From positions 2,317,757-2,381,756 of the forward strand of contig NZ_OY763408.1 of the NCBI RefSeq assembly GCF_963667405.1: DNA of 64,000 nucleotides, read 5' to 3'. The notes beneath the pieces are model-generated. The model saw only the letters and a list, made by a program, of their open reading frames with translations, was not told the origin of the DNA and did no database searches. Shown piece after piece: positions 46,250-55,755 of the stretch; the stretch's first letter is position 1; the number at the start of each line of letters is the position of its first letter. Origin of the DNA: an uncultured Sphaerochaeta sp. Lineage in GTDB: Bacteria; Spirochaetota; Spirochaetia; Sphaerochaetales; Sphaerochaetaceae. The position numbers were made by a program, and so were the translations under genes.

Positions 46250-47815
46250 TTATTCCTTTTCGGTATAGTGCAAGAATGCGAAATCCGCAGGCTTGCCGAA
46301 CCCTGACATATCCTGACACGAGAGGGTGAAGAACGCGCCGGTGAACGCTGAATTGTCCAGACGATCATCACTGATACGAAGTGCCGAGCAGTCCTGTCCA
46401 TACTGGATGAAATGCTCCCCATCGGTGGAGAAGAAGAACCTCACCACCTCATAGTCTGTCTCAACCCTGAGCCACAGGGATGTGGCATCCCCAACAGGGA
46501 CTGCATCGAAGAGTTCCTCGTACTTGCCGTTGTCACAGCTCAAGATGCAGATGATCTTGCCCAGGCTCTCATCGTGGCTGAAACGCAGATAGTAGTACTG
46601 ACGCGTCCCGTAGTAGTAGGACAGTCCTGCCATATGCTTGTACCAGGTGGGATCGAACTCCACCTTGGTGGTTACCGTACATCGGTAGGATTGCTGGCGC
46701 CGACCCACCAGCGCCTGGGTGAAGGTTGAGCTCATGCTTTCCTTTCCATACAGGCGGAGGTAACCCTTTCTGTCTTTGAGGGAAAGCACATCTTCACCGA
46801 GGGGAATACGCAGCGTCTGGAAATCCAGCGGCAAGGAGTCCCCATCGAAAGTGTAGTGGATGTCTGCAGGACCAGCAGGAGTTGCATCGAACGGGGATTC
46901 GAAGAAATCGCGGGGAGCATTGTCACCACCCTTGATTCTCGGCCAGCCGTCCTCGTCGAAGACAATATTCTGGATGGAAGTCTCGCGCCCGAGCATGCAA
47001 TGCTTTTCAACCGGACGACCACAAAGGTGGACGATCGCCCACTCTCCGTTCTGCATCTGCACCAGGTCGGCATGTCCAGCCTTCTGGATGGGGAGCTCCG
47101 GCCGATCCTTGCTGGTTATCAGGGGATTGCCCGGCATCTCTTCATAGGGACCTTCGATGGACTTCGATCGGGCAACCGACTCAGCGTGATTGTAGAACGT
47201 ACCCCCTTCAGCAACGAAGAGATAGTAGTAGGATCCGATGCGGTAGAGGTGGGGACCTTCGGTCATCCCAATCTCGGTGCCTTTGAAGATCAGTTGGGGA
47301 TTGCCCAAACATGTTCCGCTCTTCTCATCAAACTCCTCAAGCAGGATGCCGCCGAAACGGCTCTTGCCCTTGCGGAAGTCGGTGGTCATGGTGACCACAT
47401 ACTTGCGCCCATCATCGTCATGGAAGAGCGAAGGATCGAAACCGTAGCTGTTGAGATACACCGGCTCGCTCCAAGGTCCGGTGATGGAGGGAGCGGTAAC
47501 GAGGTAGTTGTGGGTATCCTTGAGGTGTTCCTTGGTGTGCACAATCGTATACACCAAATAGTAGGTGCCCTTGTCGTAGGTCAGGCATGGAGCCCATACA
47601 CCGGTGGAGTCGAGGCAACCGAGCATATCGAGCTGGCTTACCCTATCCAAGGGACGGGTCAATAGTGTCCAGTTGACAAGATCGCGGCTGTGGTGGATCT
47701 GCACACCGGGGAACCACTCGAAGGTGGAGGTGGCGATATAGTAGTCATCCCCCACCCTAAGGATGGAAGGATCAGGGTTGAACCCCTTGAGAATCGGGTT
47801 TGCTACGCGTGTCAT
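46250..47815 (-). CDS. Beta-xylosidase / arabinofuranosidase, GH43
   Basis: Inverting glycosidase of 521 residues. The five-bladed propeller contains the general base Asp15 (NPDPSI), the pKa modulator Asp127 (FDPSLF) and the general acid Glu186 (MTEGPHLY). A C-terminal beta-sandwich from about 330 matches the two-domain XynB type, which is usually a xylosidase. No signal peptide is visible. It follows the importer at 12 bases and so probably cuts imported xylo-oligosaccharides. GAGGAG precedes the ATG. Confidence 0.93.
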   Translation of the reverse strand: MTRVANPILKGFNPDPSILRVGDDYYIATSTFEWFPGVQIHHSRDLVNWTLLTRPLDRVSQLDMLGCLDSTGVWAPCLTYDKGTYYLVYTIVHTKEHLKDTHNYLVTAPSITGPWSEPVYLNSYGFDPSLFHDDDGRKYVVTMTTDFRKGKSRFGGILLEEFDEKSGTCLGNPQLIFKGTEIGMTEGPHLYRIGSYYYLFVAEGGTFYNHAESVARSKSIEGPYEEMPGNPLITSKDRPELPIQKAGHADLVQMQNGEWAIVHLCGRPVEKHCMLGRETSIQNIVFDEDGWPRIKGGDNAPRDFFESPFDATPAGPADIHYTFDGDSLPLDFQTLRIPLGEDVLSLKDRKGYLRLYGKESMSSTFTQALVGRRQQSYRCTVTTKVEFDPTWYKHMAGLSYYYGTRQYYYLRFSHDESLGKIICILSCDNGKYEELFDAVPVGDATSLWLRVETDYEVVRFFFSTDGEHFIQYGQDCSALRISDDRLDNSAFTGAFFTLSCQDMSGFGKPADFAFLHYTEKE

Positions 47816-47826
47816 GGAATCTCCTC

Positions 47827-48663
47827 TTAGCCTTTCAAAGCACCCTGGGTAAGGCCGTTGATGACCTTGTCCTGTGCAAGGAAGTAGAATGTAAGTACCG
47901 GGAGCGATCCTACCAGAATGGCGGTGAGCACTGCCGGGATGTTGATCGTCTGGAAGCCGTAGAAGTCACGGATACCAAGCGAAAGCGTCTTCTTCGAGCG
48001 GGTGTCGATCATGACCAGGGCATAGACAAACTCATTCCACATGGTCAGGAAGGTGTAGACACCAACAGTCGAGACAGCAGGACCGGAGAGTGGCATCACA
48101 ATCTTACGGTAGATCAGGAACAGCGATCCACCGTCAATCATGGCTGCCTCATCCAGCTCCTTGGGCATCTCCTTGAAGAACTGCGTCATGATGAAGACCG
48201 AAACCGGGATGTTGAACGAAACATACGGCCCAATGAGGCCAAACAGTGTATCGTACACCCTTACGTTGATGCTCATCGAATAGATGGGGATCAAGGTGGT
48301 ATGGATCGGAATCATCATACCGGCGATGACCAAAAAGAAAATTCCTTTGGTCACGCGGAAGTTGAACTTCGCAAAGACGAAAGCCATCAGGGAAGAAACC
48401 AGGATGACCAAGCTCACGCCGCTGACGCTGACGATGAGGCTGTTGATAAAGTAACGAAGGAACGTCGGGGCGAACACCAGCTTGTAGTTGCCGAAAAAGA
48501 GTTTCTTCGGGGGCTGCCAGATGTTCATCATGTACTCAGGCAAGCTCTTGAAGCTGTTGAAGACCAAAAAGAGCAACGGAAAACCAGTCAAAATCAAGAC
48601 CACGATGCAAAAGGCATAGATCAAAGTCTTGAACATCTTATCGGATATAGGTTCTTTTTTCAT
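47827..48663 (-). CDS. CUT1 ABC transporter permease (MalG-like)
   Basis: Inner-membrane permease of 278 residues with the EAA loop LDEAAMIDGGSLFLIYRKIVMPL and the end NGLTQGALKG. Its SD GGGAGG lies in the end of the preceding permease gene; the genes are 1 base apart. The GH43 gene next to it suggests xylo-oligosaccharides. Confidence 0.92.
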   Translation of the reverse strand: MKKEPISDKMFKTLIYAFCIVVLILTGFPLLFLVFNSFKSLPEYMMNIWQPPKKLFFGNYKLVFAPTFLRYFINSLIVSVSGVSLVILVSSLMAFVFAKFNFRVTKGIFFLVIAGMMIPIHTTLIPIYSMSINVRVYDTLFGLIGPYVSFNIPVSVFIMTQFFKEMPKELDEAAMIDGGSLFLIYRKIVMPLSGPAVSTVGVYTFLTMWNEFVYALVMIDTRSKKTLSLGIRDFYGFQTINIPAVLTAILVGSLPVLTFYFLAQDKVINGLTQGALKG

Positions 48664-48664
48664 A

Positions 48665-49564
48665 TCAATGAGCCTCCCTCACTCTGGTGACATAGAGGAA
48701 GACACAGGCGAAGACGAAACAGATGATGAACATCAAGCCTGCGATGGCTGAGGCATAGCCCATGCCGAATTCCACGAATCCTTTCTTGTACATATACGTT
48801 GCCATCAGCTCGGTAGCTCCGCTCGGGCCGCCTCCGGTCATGATGTAGACCAAGTCGAAGTACTTCAGCGAACCTACCATCGACATGACCGCACTGGTAC
48901 GCAGCGTCGGTCCCATCAACGGCAAGGTTATCTTCCAGAAAGCCTGCCAGCGGTTTGCACCGTCAATGGTGGCAGCCTCGTACAGCTCGGTGGAGATGTT
49001 CGTCAAACCGGCCTTGAGGATGATCATATAGAAGGGAATGAACTGCCAGCAGATGACAAACAGCACCGAAGGCATGGCAGTACGGACATCTGCAAGGAAG
49101 CCGATGACGTAGTTGCCCAGTCCGACTTGTTGCATGACATAGGCGAGGATACCGAACATCGGGTCAAAGAAGAGCTGCCACATGATACCGGTTGCAACGG
49201 TGGAAAAGAGCATGGGCAGAAAGAAGATGGTGCGGAAGAACTTCGTTCCCTTGATGGCACTGTTCAAGGCGAGTGCAAGCAAAAGGGCGAAGGGCAACTG
49301 GATGCCGATAGAGGTGATCATCAGAATCAGATTGTTCTTGACCGCGACCCCCATCATCGGATCCTTGAAAAGCTTGAGATAGTTTGCGAACCCCACGAAC
49401 CCGGAGTTCTGGCTGATACCTGTCCAGTCCAAGGTGGAGAACTGGAAGGTCATGATGATACCGTAGAGATTGTAAATGCCATAAAACAGGAGACCTGGCA
49501 CCAGGGCTGCCACGACAAAGAGAATCTCCTTATGATTGGTTGCTCGACGTTTCGTTGGAACCAT
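48665..49564 (-). CDS. CUT1 ABC transporter permease (MalF-like)
   Basis: Inner-membrane permease of 299 residues. Its EAA loop is YEAATIDGANRWQAFWKITLPL, followed by the DLVYIMTGGGPSGATE motif typical of MalF-type subunits. AAGGA precedes the ATG. It lies 76 bases after the binding-protein gene, with a hairpin between. Confidence 0.92.
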   Translation of the reverse strand: MVPTKRRATNHKEILFVVAALVPGLLFYGIYNLYGIIMTFQFSTLDWTGISQNSGFVGFANYLKLFKDPMMGVAVKNNLILMITSIGIQLPFALLLALALNSAIKGTKFFRTIFFLPMLFSTVATGIMWQLFFDPMFGILAYVMQQVGLGNYVIGFLADVRTAMPSVLFVICWQFIPFYMIILKAGLTNISTELYEAATIDGANRWQAFWKITLPLMGPTLRTSAVMSMVGSLKYFDLVYIMTGGGPSGATELMATYMYKKGFVEFGMGYASAIAGLMFIICFVFACVFLYVTRVREAH

Positions 49565-49589
49565 GAATACATTCCTTATGATGAAGAGT

Positions 49590-49613
49590 GGGAGGCTGCA
49601 GGAGCAGCCTCCC
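49590..49613 (-). promoter_or_regulatory. Intercistronic hairpin after binding-protein gene
   Basis: Perfect 10-base arms GGGAGGCTGC (49590-49599) and GCAGCCTCCC (49604-49613) around a 4-base loop, without a T-run on the - strand. Confidence 0.65.
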
Positions 49614-49639
49614 GTGGGATGGCCTCAACGCCACACTCC

Positions 49640-50932
49640 TTATTTTGCGGGACCCAAGACTTCAACAGCCTTTGCTTCCACCAGCCTTGCAGCTTCGGCG
49701 GGAGTCATAGTCAAGCCAAACAGAGCCTGTGTGGTATCCTTGTGCACTTCTGCGAGGGCAGGAGGCATGTACTGGTCGTAGAAGTTCTGCATGACCTTTG
49801 CACCCATGAGCACATCATACTGCCTCTGGATGAGAGGATCCTTGATCTCGATGCCCTTGACACCGGAAATCATGCGGGATCCATCAATCATGTCCTGACC
49901 ATACTCAAGATCGGAAAGAATCACGAGCAGATCAAAAGCTTCCTTCGGGTACTTGGTGCCACCATAGACGTGGATGACATTTCCGCCACCGACGATCTCG
50001 TCAGCAGAACCTGCAGCGCCTTCGATGACCGGGAACTTGAACAAGCCAAGATTGTTCTTGTAGAAATCGGGAGCTTCGTTGGTGCAGTTTCCAAGCAGAC
50101 CATTGGTCTGGATGAGGTGCGCAGCCCTTCCGCTGTAGAACAACATTCTGGACCCACCGGTGTCGTAGTTGATGCCGTTCATGCCTTCAGGATAGTAACC
50201 CTTTTTCACCCATTCCTGGATCTTCTCGCCGGCCTTGATGAAGCTGGGATCTTCGAAGGTCTTTCCATTTTCCCTGTTGAAGGCATCGATGAAGACCTGA
50301 GCTCCACCATAGCGCATCGAAAGGTAGATGAACGTGATGGCGCCGGGCCACTTGCTTGCATTGCCCAAAGCGATGGGGATGATCCCATTGGCCTTGAGGA
50401 CGTCGCAGTTGTGCTCGAACTCAGCAAGTGTCTTGGGCTCCTTCAGACCGTACTTATCATACAGCTGGCGGTTGTAATATACGGAGGAAGGTCCGCAGGT
50501 GATCGGAAGACCATAGACCTTGTCTCCGCTCATGCTGATGGAGAGACCGGGTTCAAGATAGTTGTTGGAAACGCTCTTCACCTGCTCGGTGATATCAAGC
50601 ACTTTTCCGGCCTTGATGAACTCTTCCATCCAGCCACCACCCCAGGTGATGAACAGGTCGGGAGGATTTCCACCGCCCATAGCGGTCTTCAGCTTGGTCT
50701 TGTAGGGATCGTTCTCAATCGCCTGCTCAACCACTTTCACGTTCGGGTTGGCTTCCTGGTAGCGGGCGATAGCCTTTTCCATGGTCGCACGGCGGGATAC
50801 ATCAACACCGATGTGCCAAACATTCAGGGTAATCTGTTCACCCTTTGCTGCTGTGGCCTCGGGAGCCCCTGCTGCGCTGAGCATGGAGATTGCCACTACC
50901 ATGACAAGAGCCAAGGTAATCAATCGTTTCAT
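49640..50932 (-). CDS. CUT1 ABC transporter, sugar-binding protein
   Basis: Periplasmic binding protein of 430 residues. The signal peptide MKRLITLALVMVVAISMLSAA has no lipobox and is cut before or within AGAPEA. AAGGAGG lies 6 bases before the ATG at 50932; the frame upstream is open to 50977 but has no SD. It heads the xyloside importer, GH43, ThuA and Gfo/Idh operon. Confidence 0.92.
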   Translation of the reverse strand: MKRLITLALVMVVAISMLSAAGAPEATAAKGEQITLNVWHIGVDVSRRATMEKAIARYQEANPNVKVVEQAIENDPYKTKLKTAMGGGNPPDLFITWGGGWMEEFIKAGKVLDITEQVKSVSNNYLEPGLSISMSGDKVYGLPITCGPSSVYYNRQLYDKYGLKEPKTLAEFEHNCDVLKANGIIPIALGNASKWPGAITFIYLSMRYGGAQVFIDAFNRENGKTFEDPSFIKAGEKIQEWVKKGYYPEGMNGINYDTGGSRMLFYSGRAAHLIQTNGLLGNCTNEAPDFYKNNLGLFKFPVIEGAAGSADEIVGGGNVIHVYGGTKYPKEAFDLLVILSDLEYGQDMIDGSRMISGVKGIEIKDPLIQRQYDVLMGAKVMQNFYDQYMPPALAEVHKDTTQALFGLTMTPAEAARLVEAKAVEVLGPAK

Positions 50933-51225
50933 TCGTAACCTCCTTATAGGTAACGTCAAATCGTCGTGTGCGGGCACGTTCGCCTGTACACCTCTTTTTC
51001 TGTTTTCAATTCTGCGCGCAGTTGGCCCAACCTTGAATGCGTATAATTGGTTTTACATATGTATTATTGACAAATCCAGTGATATACCAGTGCGCCTGGC
51101 AACAAAATTGTTGAAATCTATTTTTTTGTATTACAAATAAATATAAAGACATGGCAAAATTGTAGCAATATGCTATTTTGCCATATCTTCAACAGATGAG
51201 ACCAATTGTATGAAAATTACCGTTC
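50933..51225. promoter_or_regulatory. AT-rich control region of the xyloside operon
   Basis: This 293-base gap has no gene. It holds three inverted repeats: TACATATGTA (51054-51063), TTTGTATTACAAA (51125-51137), and a longer one with arms TGGCAAAA (51152-51159) and TTTTGCCA (51176-51183) plus inner TAGCA/TGCTA pairs. The last may be a weak terminator of the SDR gene or an operator. A likely -10 TATACG lies near 51040 on the - strand, with no clear -35. Confidence 0.45.
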
Positions 51226-51990
51226 CTATCGCCCCAGATACCCTCCATCGACAGGAAGCATGATGCCACATACATACTCAGAAGCATCGCTTGCCAGGTA
51301 GACCGCGGCTCCGGCCATATCCTGCGGCTGTCCCCAACGCTTTGCAGGAATGCGTTGGCTCAGTTCGGCAAAGCGTTTCTCATCTTCCACGAGTGCCGTA
51401 TTGATTGCCGTCGCCATGTAACCCGGGGCAATGCAGTTGACGTTGATGCCCTGGCTGGAAAGCTCATTGGACATGACCTTGGTCATCTGCATGATGCCAC
51501 CCTTGGCTGCACAGTAGGCAACCGTATTCACCCCCGCAGCCAAAGAGTTGACCGAGGCGGTGTTGATGATCTTTCCCTTTCCCTGCCTGACCATCATCGC
51601 TGCCGCCCATTGGGCAAGATCGAAAGCAGCGGTGAGGTTCAGTTCCAGTACCGTATCCCAATCCTCGATGGGAAACTCGAGCACAGGGTGGCGAATCTGT
51701 ATCCCGGCATTGTTCACCAAAATATCCAGCTTTCCATCCAAATCGGCAGAGAGTGTTTGCTTCAATTCCAAGCGGGCACTCCTATCCAGCAGATTGGCTG
51801 CATATCCTTTGGCGGACAACCCTTCTGCGCAAAGCTCCTCGGCACGGTCTGTCACCAAGGGATTCACATCCACCAGCATCACCGAGGCCCCTGCCTCGGC
51901 AAGGCCCCTGGCCATGCCCAAACCCAAGCCTTGGTATGCACCGGTCACCACCGCACTTCTGCCGCTGAGGTCAAACAAGTTGCGTCTCAT
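51226..51990 (-). CDS. SDR oxidoreductase, KduD/gluconate 5-dehydrogenase-like
   Basis: Short-chain NAD(P)-dependent dehydrogenase of 254 residues. TGAYQGLGLGMA (cofactor), NNAG near 92, the catalytic Ser of NTASV, and YCAAK are all present. LSGRSAVVTG and VDGGYLGR at the ends resemble KduD, which interconverts keto-deoxy-uronate intermediates. The start overlaps the transaldolase stop as ATGA. Confidence 0.85.
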   Translation of the reverse strand: MRRNLFDLSGRSAVVTGAYQGLGLGMARGLAEAGASVMLVDVNPLVTDRAEELCAEGLSAKGYAANLLDRSARLELKQTLSADLDGKLDILVNNAGIQIRHPVLEFPIEDWDTVLELNLTAAFDLAQWAAAMMVRQGKGKIINTASVNSLAAGVNTVAYCAAKGGIMQMTKVMSNELSSQGINVNCIAPGYMATAINTALVEDEKRFAELSQRIPAKRWGQPQDMAGAAVYLASDASEYVCGIMLPVDGGYLGR

Positions 51991-53030
51991 CTCCTCTCCT
52001 TCCCAAGCGGATATCCAAGCAATGGATTCCAGCCATCATTGATGAACTGGTCGACGGTGCGGTTGGTACTGCCGAAGGTGATGAACTCCTCCTCGGACAT
52101 TCCCTCAACCTCATAGGCTTTGCGAAACTCAGCAAGGGTTGAAAGTCGCTGGATTACCGCATCATCCACACAGGTTTCAATCTGTTCGGAGAAAGGCCCT
52201 TCCAGGCGCACCAACTCCTCCTGGATTTTCGGAGAGATGGAACAGATCATCCTTGCCCCAGCCAAAGCAGCAATGTGATACCCTCCCCTACAGCCGGCAG
52301 GCATGAGGAAGGTGTCATAGCCGCGTTCAGCAAACAGCTTGTATGCTTTCTTGATGCAGGCGGTCCCTGCCTGGCGGATGTCGGACTCGGTTGCCACCGA
52401 CTCCTGGTCCTGGGCAACATCGCGCAGGTAATCATCCAAGCGGCCCACCATGAGAACAGCGATGCTCAAAGCTGGCTTGATGCCAGAGTCCAAAGCCCGT
52501 TGTTTCCCTCGTTTTGCCGCTTCGGCAACCGCAAGCACCTGGGGTACGGTGAAACTGAGAGTGGCTGCCACTGGGTATCCACGGGCAACACACTCCTCAT
52601 AGACCTTCAAGCCTGCCTTGGTTGCCGGAAGCTTGATCACCAGATTCGGATACCACGAAGCATACCGCTCAGCCAGAGCAAGCATTGATGCAGCATCCCC
52701 ACAGCGGTTGGGATTGGTCTGGGCGCACACATACCCCTTCCCCTCTTCCCCCTTCTGATGCAGGGAGGCAAAGGAAGTGGCGTAGTGGCCGGTTACTGCC
52801 TTGATGAGCGAAAGGACCTTCTCCTCTCCCTCCAATGAAGTATCAAGAGAGGCAAGCTGTTTTTGCCAATCCTCAGGATGGGCAGCAAGCGTCTGGTTCA
52901 CCAGGAAGGGGTTGGTGGTCATGCCCACCGCACCCCATCCAAAGGCACGTGCTTGCTCATCCTGATTGGCAGAGTCATGCCACCAGATTGTCTGTGTCTC
53001 GGATGCCAACCACTGCAGGTAGTTTTTCAC
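51987..53030 (-). CDS. tal: Transaldolase family protein
   Basis: Schiff-base aldolase/transferase of 347 residues. GMTTNPFLVNQ near residue 38 is the phosphate-side loop, and VIKLPATKAGLK near 135 holds the conserved lysine; TLSFTVPQVLAVAEA follows. The start codon is GTG with AGGAG upstream. The length lies between short fructose-6-phosphate aldolases (about 220) and classical transaldolases (about 320). In this operon it may act on a non-standard ketose phosphate together with the split transketolase. A second transaldolase-like gene begins past 64000. Confidence 0.85.
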   Translation of the reverse strand: MKNYLQWLASETQTIWWHDSANQDEQARAFGWGAVGMTTNPFLVNQTLAAHPEDWQKQLASLDTSLEGEEKVLSLIKAVTGHYATSFASLHQKGEEGKGYVCAQTNPNRCGDAASMLALAERYASWYPNLVIKLPATKAGLKVYEECVARGYPVAATLSFTVPQVLAVAEAAKRGKQRALDSGIKPALSIAVLMVGRLDDYLRDVAQDQESVATESDIRQAGTACIKKAYKLFAERGYDTFLMPAGCRGGYHIAALAGARMICSISPKIQEELVRLEGPFSEQIETCVDDAVIQRLSTLAEFRKAYEVEGMSEEEFITFGSTNRTVDQFINDGWNPLLGYPLGKERR

Positions 53031-53038
53031 GTCTGCTC

Positions 53039-53923
53039 CTACTCGCCGATCTTCGTGCCGCTGACCTTTGCATAGAAGCGGGCCAGGGCGCTGTGGTCGT
53101 CGCCGCCGAAGCCGTCCGCATGCAAGGTCTCCATCATCTCGCGCACACTTGCGGTGAGCGGGAGCGGGCTTCCCACGCTGTGGGCCGTGTCCATCGCGTT
53201 GGCGAGGTCCTTGATGTGCAGGTCAATCTTGAAGCCGGGCTTGAAGTTGCTGTCCATCATCATCGGGGCCTTCGCGTTCATCACCGTGCTGCCGGCAAGC
53301 CCGCCCTTGATGGCGTCGAACACCAGGTGCGGATCCACTCCGGCCTTGCGCACCAGCGTGAACGCCTCAGCCACTGCTGCGATGTTCAGCGCAACGATCA
53401 CCTGGTTGGCAAGCTTGGTCGTGTTGCCCGCCCCGATGGGACCGCAGTGCACCGCACTCGCACCCATCACCAGCAGGATGTCCCTCATCTCCTCGAACAG
53501 GGCCTTCTCTCCGCCCACCATGATGGCAAGGCTTCCGTCGATGGCCTTCGGCTCGCCGCCCGAGACCGGTGCGTCAAGCATCCTCACGCCCTTCTCGGCG
53601 CAGGCCTTCTCCACTTCCTGGCTCGCAAGCGGGGCGATCGAGCTCATGTCGATCAGGATCAGCCCTTCGGCCGCCCCCTCGAGCACTCCGTCCTTGCCCA
53701 GCACCACGGTCTTCACGTGCGGGCTGTTGGGCAGCATCGTGATCACCACCGGCACCTGCGACGCTACGTCGGCTGAGCTCTTTGCGGCCACTGCACCGGA
53801 AGCCACCACGTCGGCTACGTTCGCAGCCACCACGTCGAAGCACACCACCTCATGCCCTGCCTTCAGCAGGTTCTTGGCCATGGGCTTGCCCATGATCCCC
53901 AATCCTATGAATCCGATCTTCAT
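53039..53923 (-). CDS. garR: Beta-hydroxyacid dehydrogenase, GarR (tartronate semialdehyde reductase)-like
   Basis: NAD(P)-dependent reductase of 294 residues. GFIGLGIMGKPMAKNLLKAGH is the cofactor motif, DAPVSGGEPKA near 116 the substrate loop, and the catalytic Lys lies in GNTTKLANQ near 170. AAAGGAG precedes the ATG. It normally reduces tartronate semialdehyde to glycerate, but related enzymes act on other small semialdehydes. The coding is distinctly GC-rich compared with most neighbours. Confidence 0.9.
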   Translation of the reverse strand: MKIGFIGLGIMGKPMAKNLLKAGHEVVCFDVVAANVADVVASGAVAAKSSADVASQVPVVITMLPNSPHVKTVVLGKDGVLEGAAEGLILIDMSSIAPLASQEVEKACAEKGVRMLDAPVSGGEPKAIDGSLAIMVGGEKALFEEMRDILLVMGASAVHCGPIGAGNTTKLANQVIVALNIAAVAEAFTLVRKAGVDPHLVFDAIKGGLAGSTVMNAKAPMMMDSNFKPGFKIDLHIKDLANAMDTAHSVGSPLPLTASVREMMETLHADGFGGDDHSALARFYAKVSGTKIGE

Positions 53924-53937
53924 CGCTTCTTTCTCCT

Positions 53938-54876
53938 TTACTTGCCAGACAGTACGTCGCGAACCTTCTGCGCCACATCCTTGGGCTCAAGGCCGTAGTG
54001 CTTGAGCAGGATGTCGTAGTTCTCCGCACTGGTTCCGTAGCGGTCGTCCACGCCCAGCATCTCCACAGGAAGCCTGCTCTTGGCAAGGGCCTGGCACACC
54101 ACGCTGCCGAGACCTCCGATCGTGCTGTGCTCCTCGGCCGTCACCACGCCTTTCACTCCCTCGCAGTAGCCGAGCAGCGCTTCCTTGTCCAGCGGCTTGA
54201 TCGTGCTCACGTTCACCACGCGCACGCTCACTCCCTCGGCCTTCAAGAGCTCGGCCGCGGCCATCGACTGCTGCACCATCACGCCCGTGGCGAAGATCAC
54301 CGCGTCGCTCCCCTCTGCCACCTTCGTCATCTTGCCGATGTGGTACTCGGCGGCGGGATCGCTCACCACAGCCAGGTCGTTTCGGTTGATGCGGATGTAC
54401 ACAGGCCCCTTGTGGGACACCATCGCCTTCACCATCTGCTCCGTCTCCACCGCGTCGCACGGGGAGAGCACCGTCATGTGCGGCAGCACCTGCATCAGCG
54501 CAATGTCGTCTATGCTCTGGTGCGTCTTGCCGTCGCCGTAGTCAGAAAGGCCGGCGCTCGAGCCGCAGATCTTCACGTTCAGGTCCGCAATCGTGATAGA
54601 CGAGCGGATCTGGTCGTACGCACGCCCCGATGCGAACACCGCGAACGAGTTGATGAACGGGATCTTGCCCGTCAGCGAGAGACCCGCGGCCGTGCTGGCC
54701 ATGTTCTGCTCCGCTATCCCCATCTGGAAGTACCGCTGGGGGTACGCAGCGGCAAACAGGCTGCTCATCGTCGAGTTGCCCAGGTCCGCCTCCATCAGCA
54801 CGATGTCCTTGTTGTCCTTGCCCAGCTCGACCAGCGTCTCGCCGTATGTCTTGCGCAAACTGTCGCTCGTTCTCAT
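53938..54876 (-). CDS. Transketolase-like C-terminal subunit
   Basis: Second half of a split transketolase, 312 residues: pyrimidine-binding domain with the catalytic glutamate in MGIAEQNMAS near 60-69, then the C-terminal domain from about 190. ATG at 54876 overlaps the stop of the N-terminal subunit (ATGA), so both halves are made together. Split transketolases are used in several dedicated pathways (for apulose phosphate, sulfofructose and others) beside the pentose phosphate enzyme. The operon does not settle the substrate. Confidence 0.92.
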   Translation of the reverse strand: MRTSDSLRKTYGETLVELGKDNKDIVLMEADLGNSTMSSLFAAAYPQRYFQMGIAEQNMASTAAGLSLTGKIPFINSFAVFASGRAYDQIRSSITIADLNVKICGSSAGLSDYGDGKTHQSIDDIALMQVLPHMTVLSPCDAVETEQMVKAMVSHKGPVYIRINRNDLAVVSDPAAEYHIGKMTKVAEGSDAVIFATGVMVQQSMAAAELLKAEGVSVRVVNVSTIKPLDKEALLGYCEGVKGVVTAEEHSTIGGLGSVVCQALAKSRLPVEMLGVDDRYGTSAENYDILLKHYGLEPKDVAQKVRDVLSGK

Positions 54877-55721
54877 GCTTCCACCTCTCTTCTCATGTTC
54901 GCGATGCACTCCCAGGCCGTCTTGTACTCGTCCTCGGTCATCGAGGCGTTGTGGTACTTCGCCTTCCCCTCGGCAAACGGGAAGCACTTGCCCTTCACCG
55001 TGTGCGCCAGTATCGCAGTCGGGCCCTCGGTGTACGCCTTCGCCGCGTCCAGGGCCTCAAGCACCTGCACCATGTCGTGCCCGTCTATCTCTATCACGTT
55101 CCAGCCGAACGCCTTCCACTTCTCCACCAGGTTCTCGATCGGGAAGATCTCCGCCGTCGTGCTGGTAGCCTGCACGCCGTTCCAGTCCACGATCGCCGTC
55201 AGGTTGCCCGCGCGGAACACGCGCGCCGCCATCACCGCCTCCCAGATCTGCCCCTCGGCAAGCTCGCCGTCGCCCAGGATCGCGTACACGCGGCTCGCGC
55301 TCCCGTCCAGCCTCAGGCCCAGCGCCATGCCCAGCGACACCGAAAGGCCCTGGCCCAATGACCCGGTCACCGCCTCGATGCCAGGCGTCCGGTCCATGTC
55401 CGGGTGCCCCTGCAGCATGCCGTTGAAGGTCTTCACCTTCCCAAGCTCGCTTCGGTCGAAGTAGCCCAGCTCGGCCAGGCAGGCGTACTGCACCAAGACC
55501 GCGTGGCCCTTGCTCATGACCAGCCGGTCACGAGTGGGGTCCTTCGCACCGGGCTTGCTCACCTTCATCGTGTGGAAGTACAGGGCCGCCATCACGTCCG
55601 CTATCGAGCTGCTGCCGCCAAGGTGCCCCACCTTCCCCGGGGGGATCATTTCCAGGATGTTTGCACGAACCTGGATTGCCTTCAGCTGCAGTTCCTTAAT
55701 GAGTTCTTGAGAATACTTCAT
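54873..55721 (-). CDS. Transketolase-like N-terminal subunit
   Basis: Thiamine-diphosphate-binding half of a split transketolase, 282 residues. GHLGGSSSIAD near 33-43, SKGHAVLVQYACLAELG near 75-90, TGSLGQGLS near 124, and the ThDP/metal motif GDGELAEGQIWEA near 157 with the later Asn are all present. ATG at 55721 follows GAGAGA; the frame is open to 55739 without an SD. Codon use is strongly GC-ending. Confidence 0.93.
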   Translation of the reverse strand: MKYSQELIKELQLKAIQVRANILEMIPPGKVGHLGGSSSIADVMAALYFHTMKVSKPGAKDPTRDRLVMSKGHAVLVQYACLAELGYFDRSELGKVKTFNGMLQGHPDMDRTPGIEAVTGSLGQGLSVSLGMALGLRLDGSASRVYAILGDGELAEGQIWEAVMAARVFRAGNLTAIVDWNGVQATSTTAEIFPIENLVEKWKAFGWNVIEIDGHDMVQVLEALDAAKAYTEGPTAILAHTVKGKCFPFAEGKAKYHNASMTEDEYKTAWECIANMRREVEA

Positions 55722-55755
55722 CGTCTCTCTCCTATGCATAACGTTCTATACTTCC

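Noticed and set aside
49127..50938. 603-codon + strand open frame opposite the xyloside importer
   Set aside because: Antisense to a clear permease and binding protein, has no SD and no recognisable domain.
53998..55464. Long + strand open frame opposite the transketolase genes
   Set aside because: It is a shadow of GC-ending codons on the other strand; the sequence is Arg/His/Val-rich and resembles no family, while the - strand frames are clear transketolase halves.
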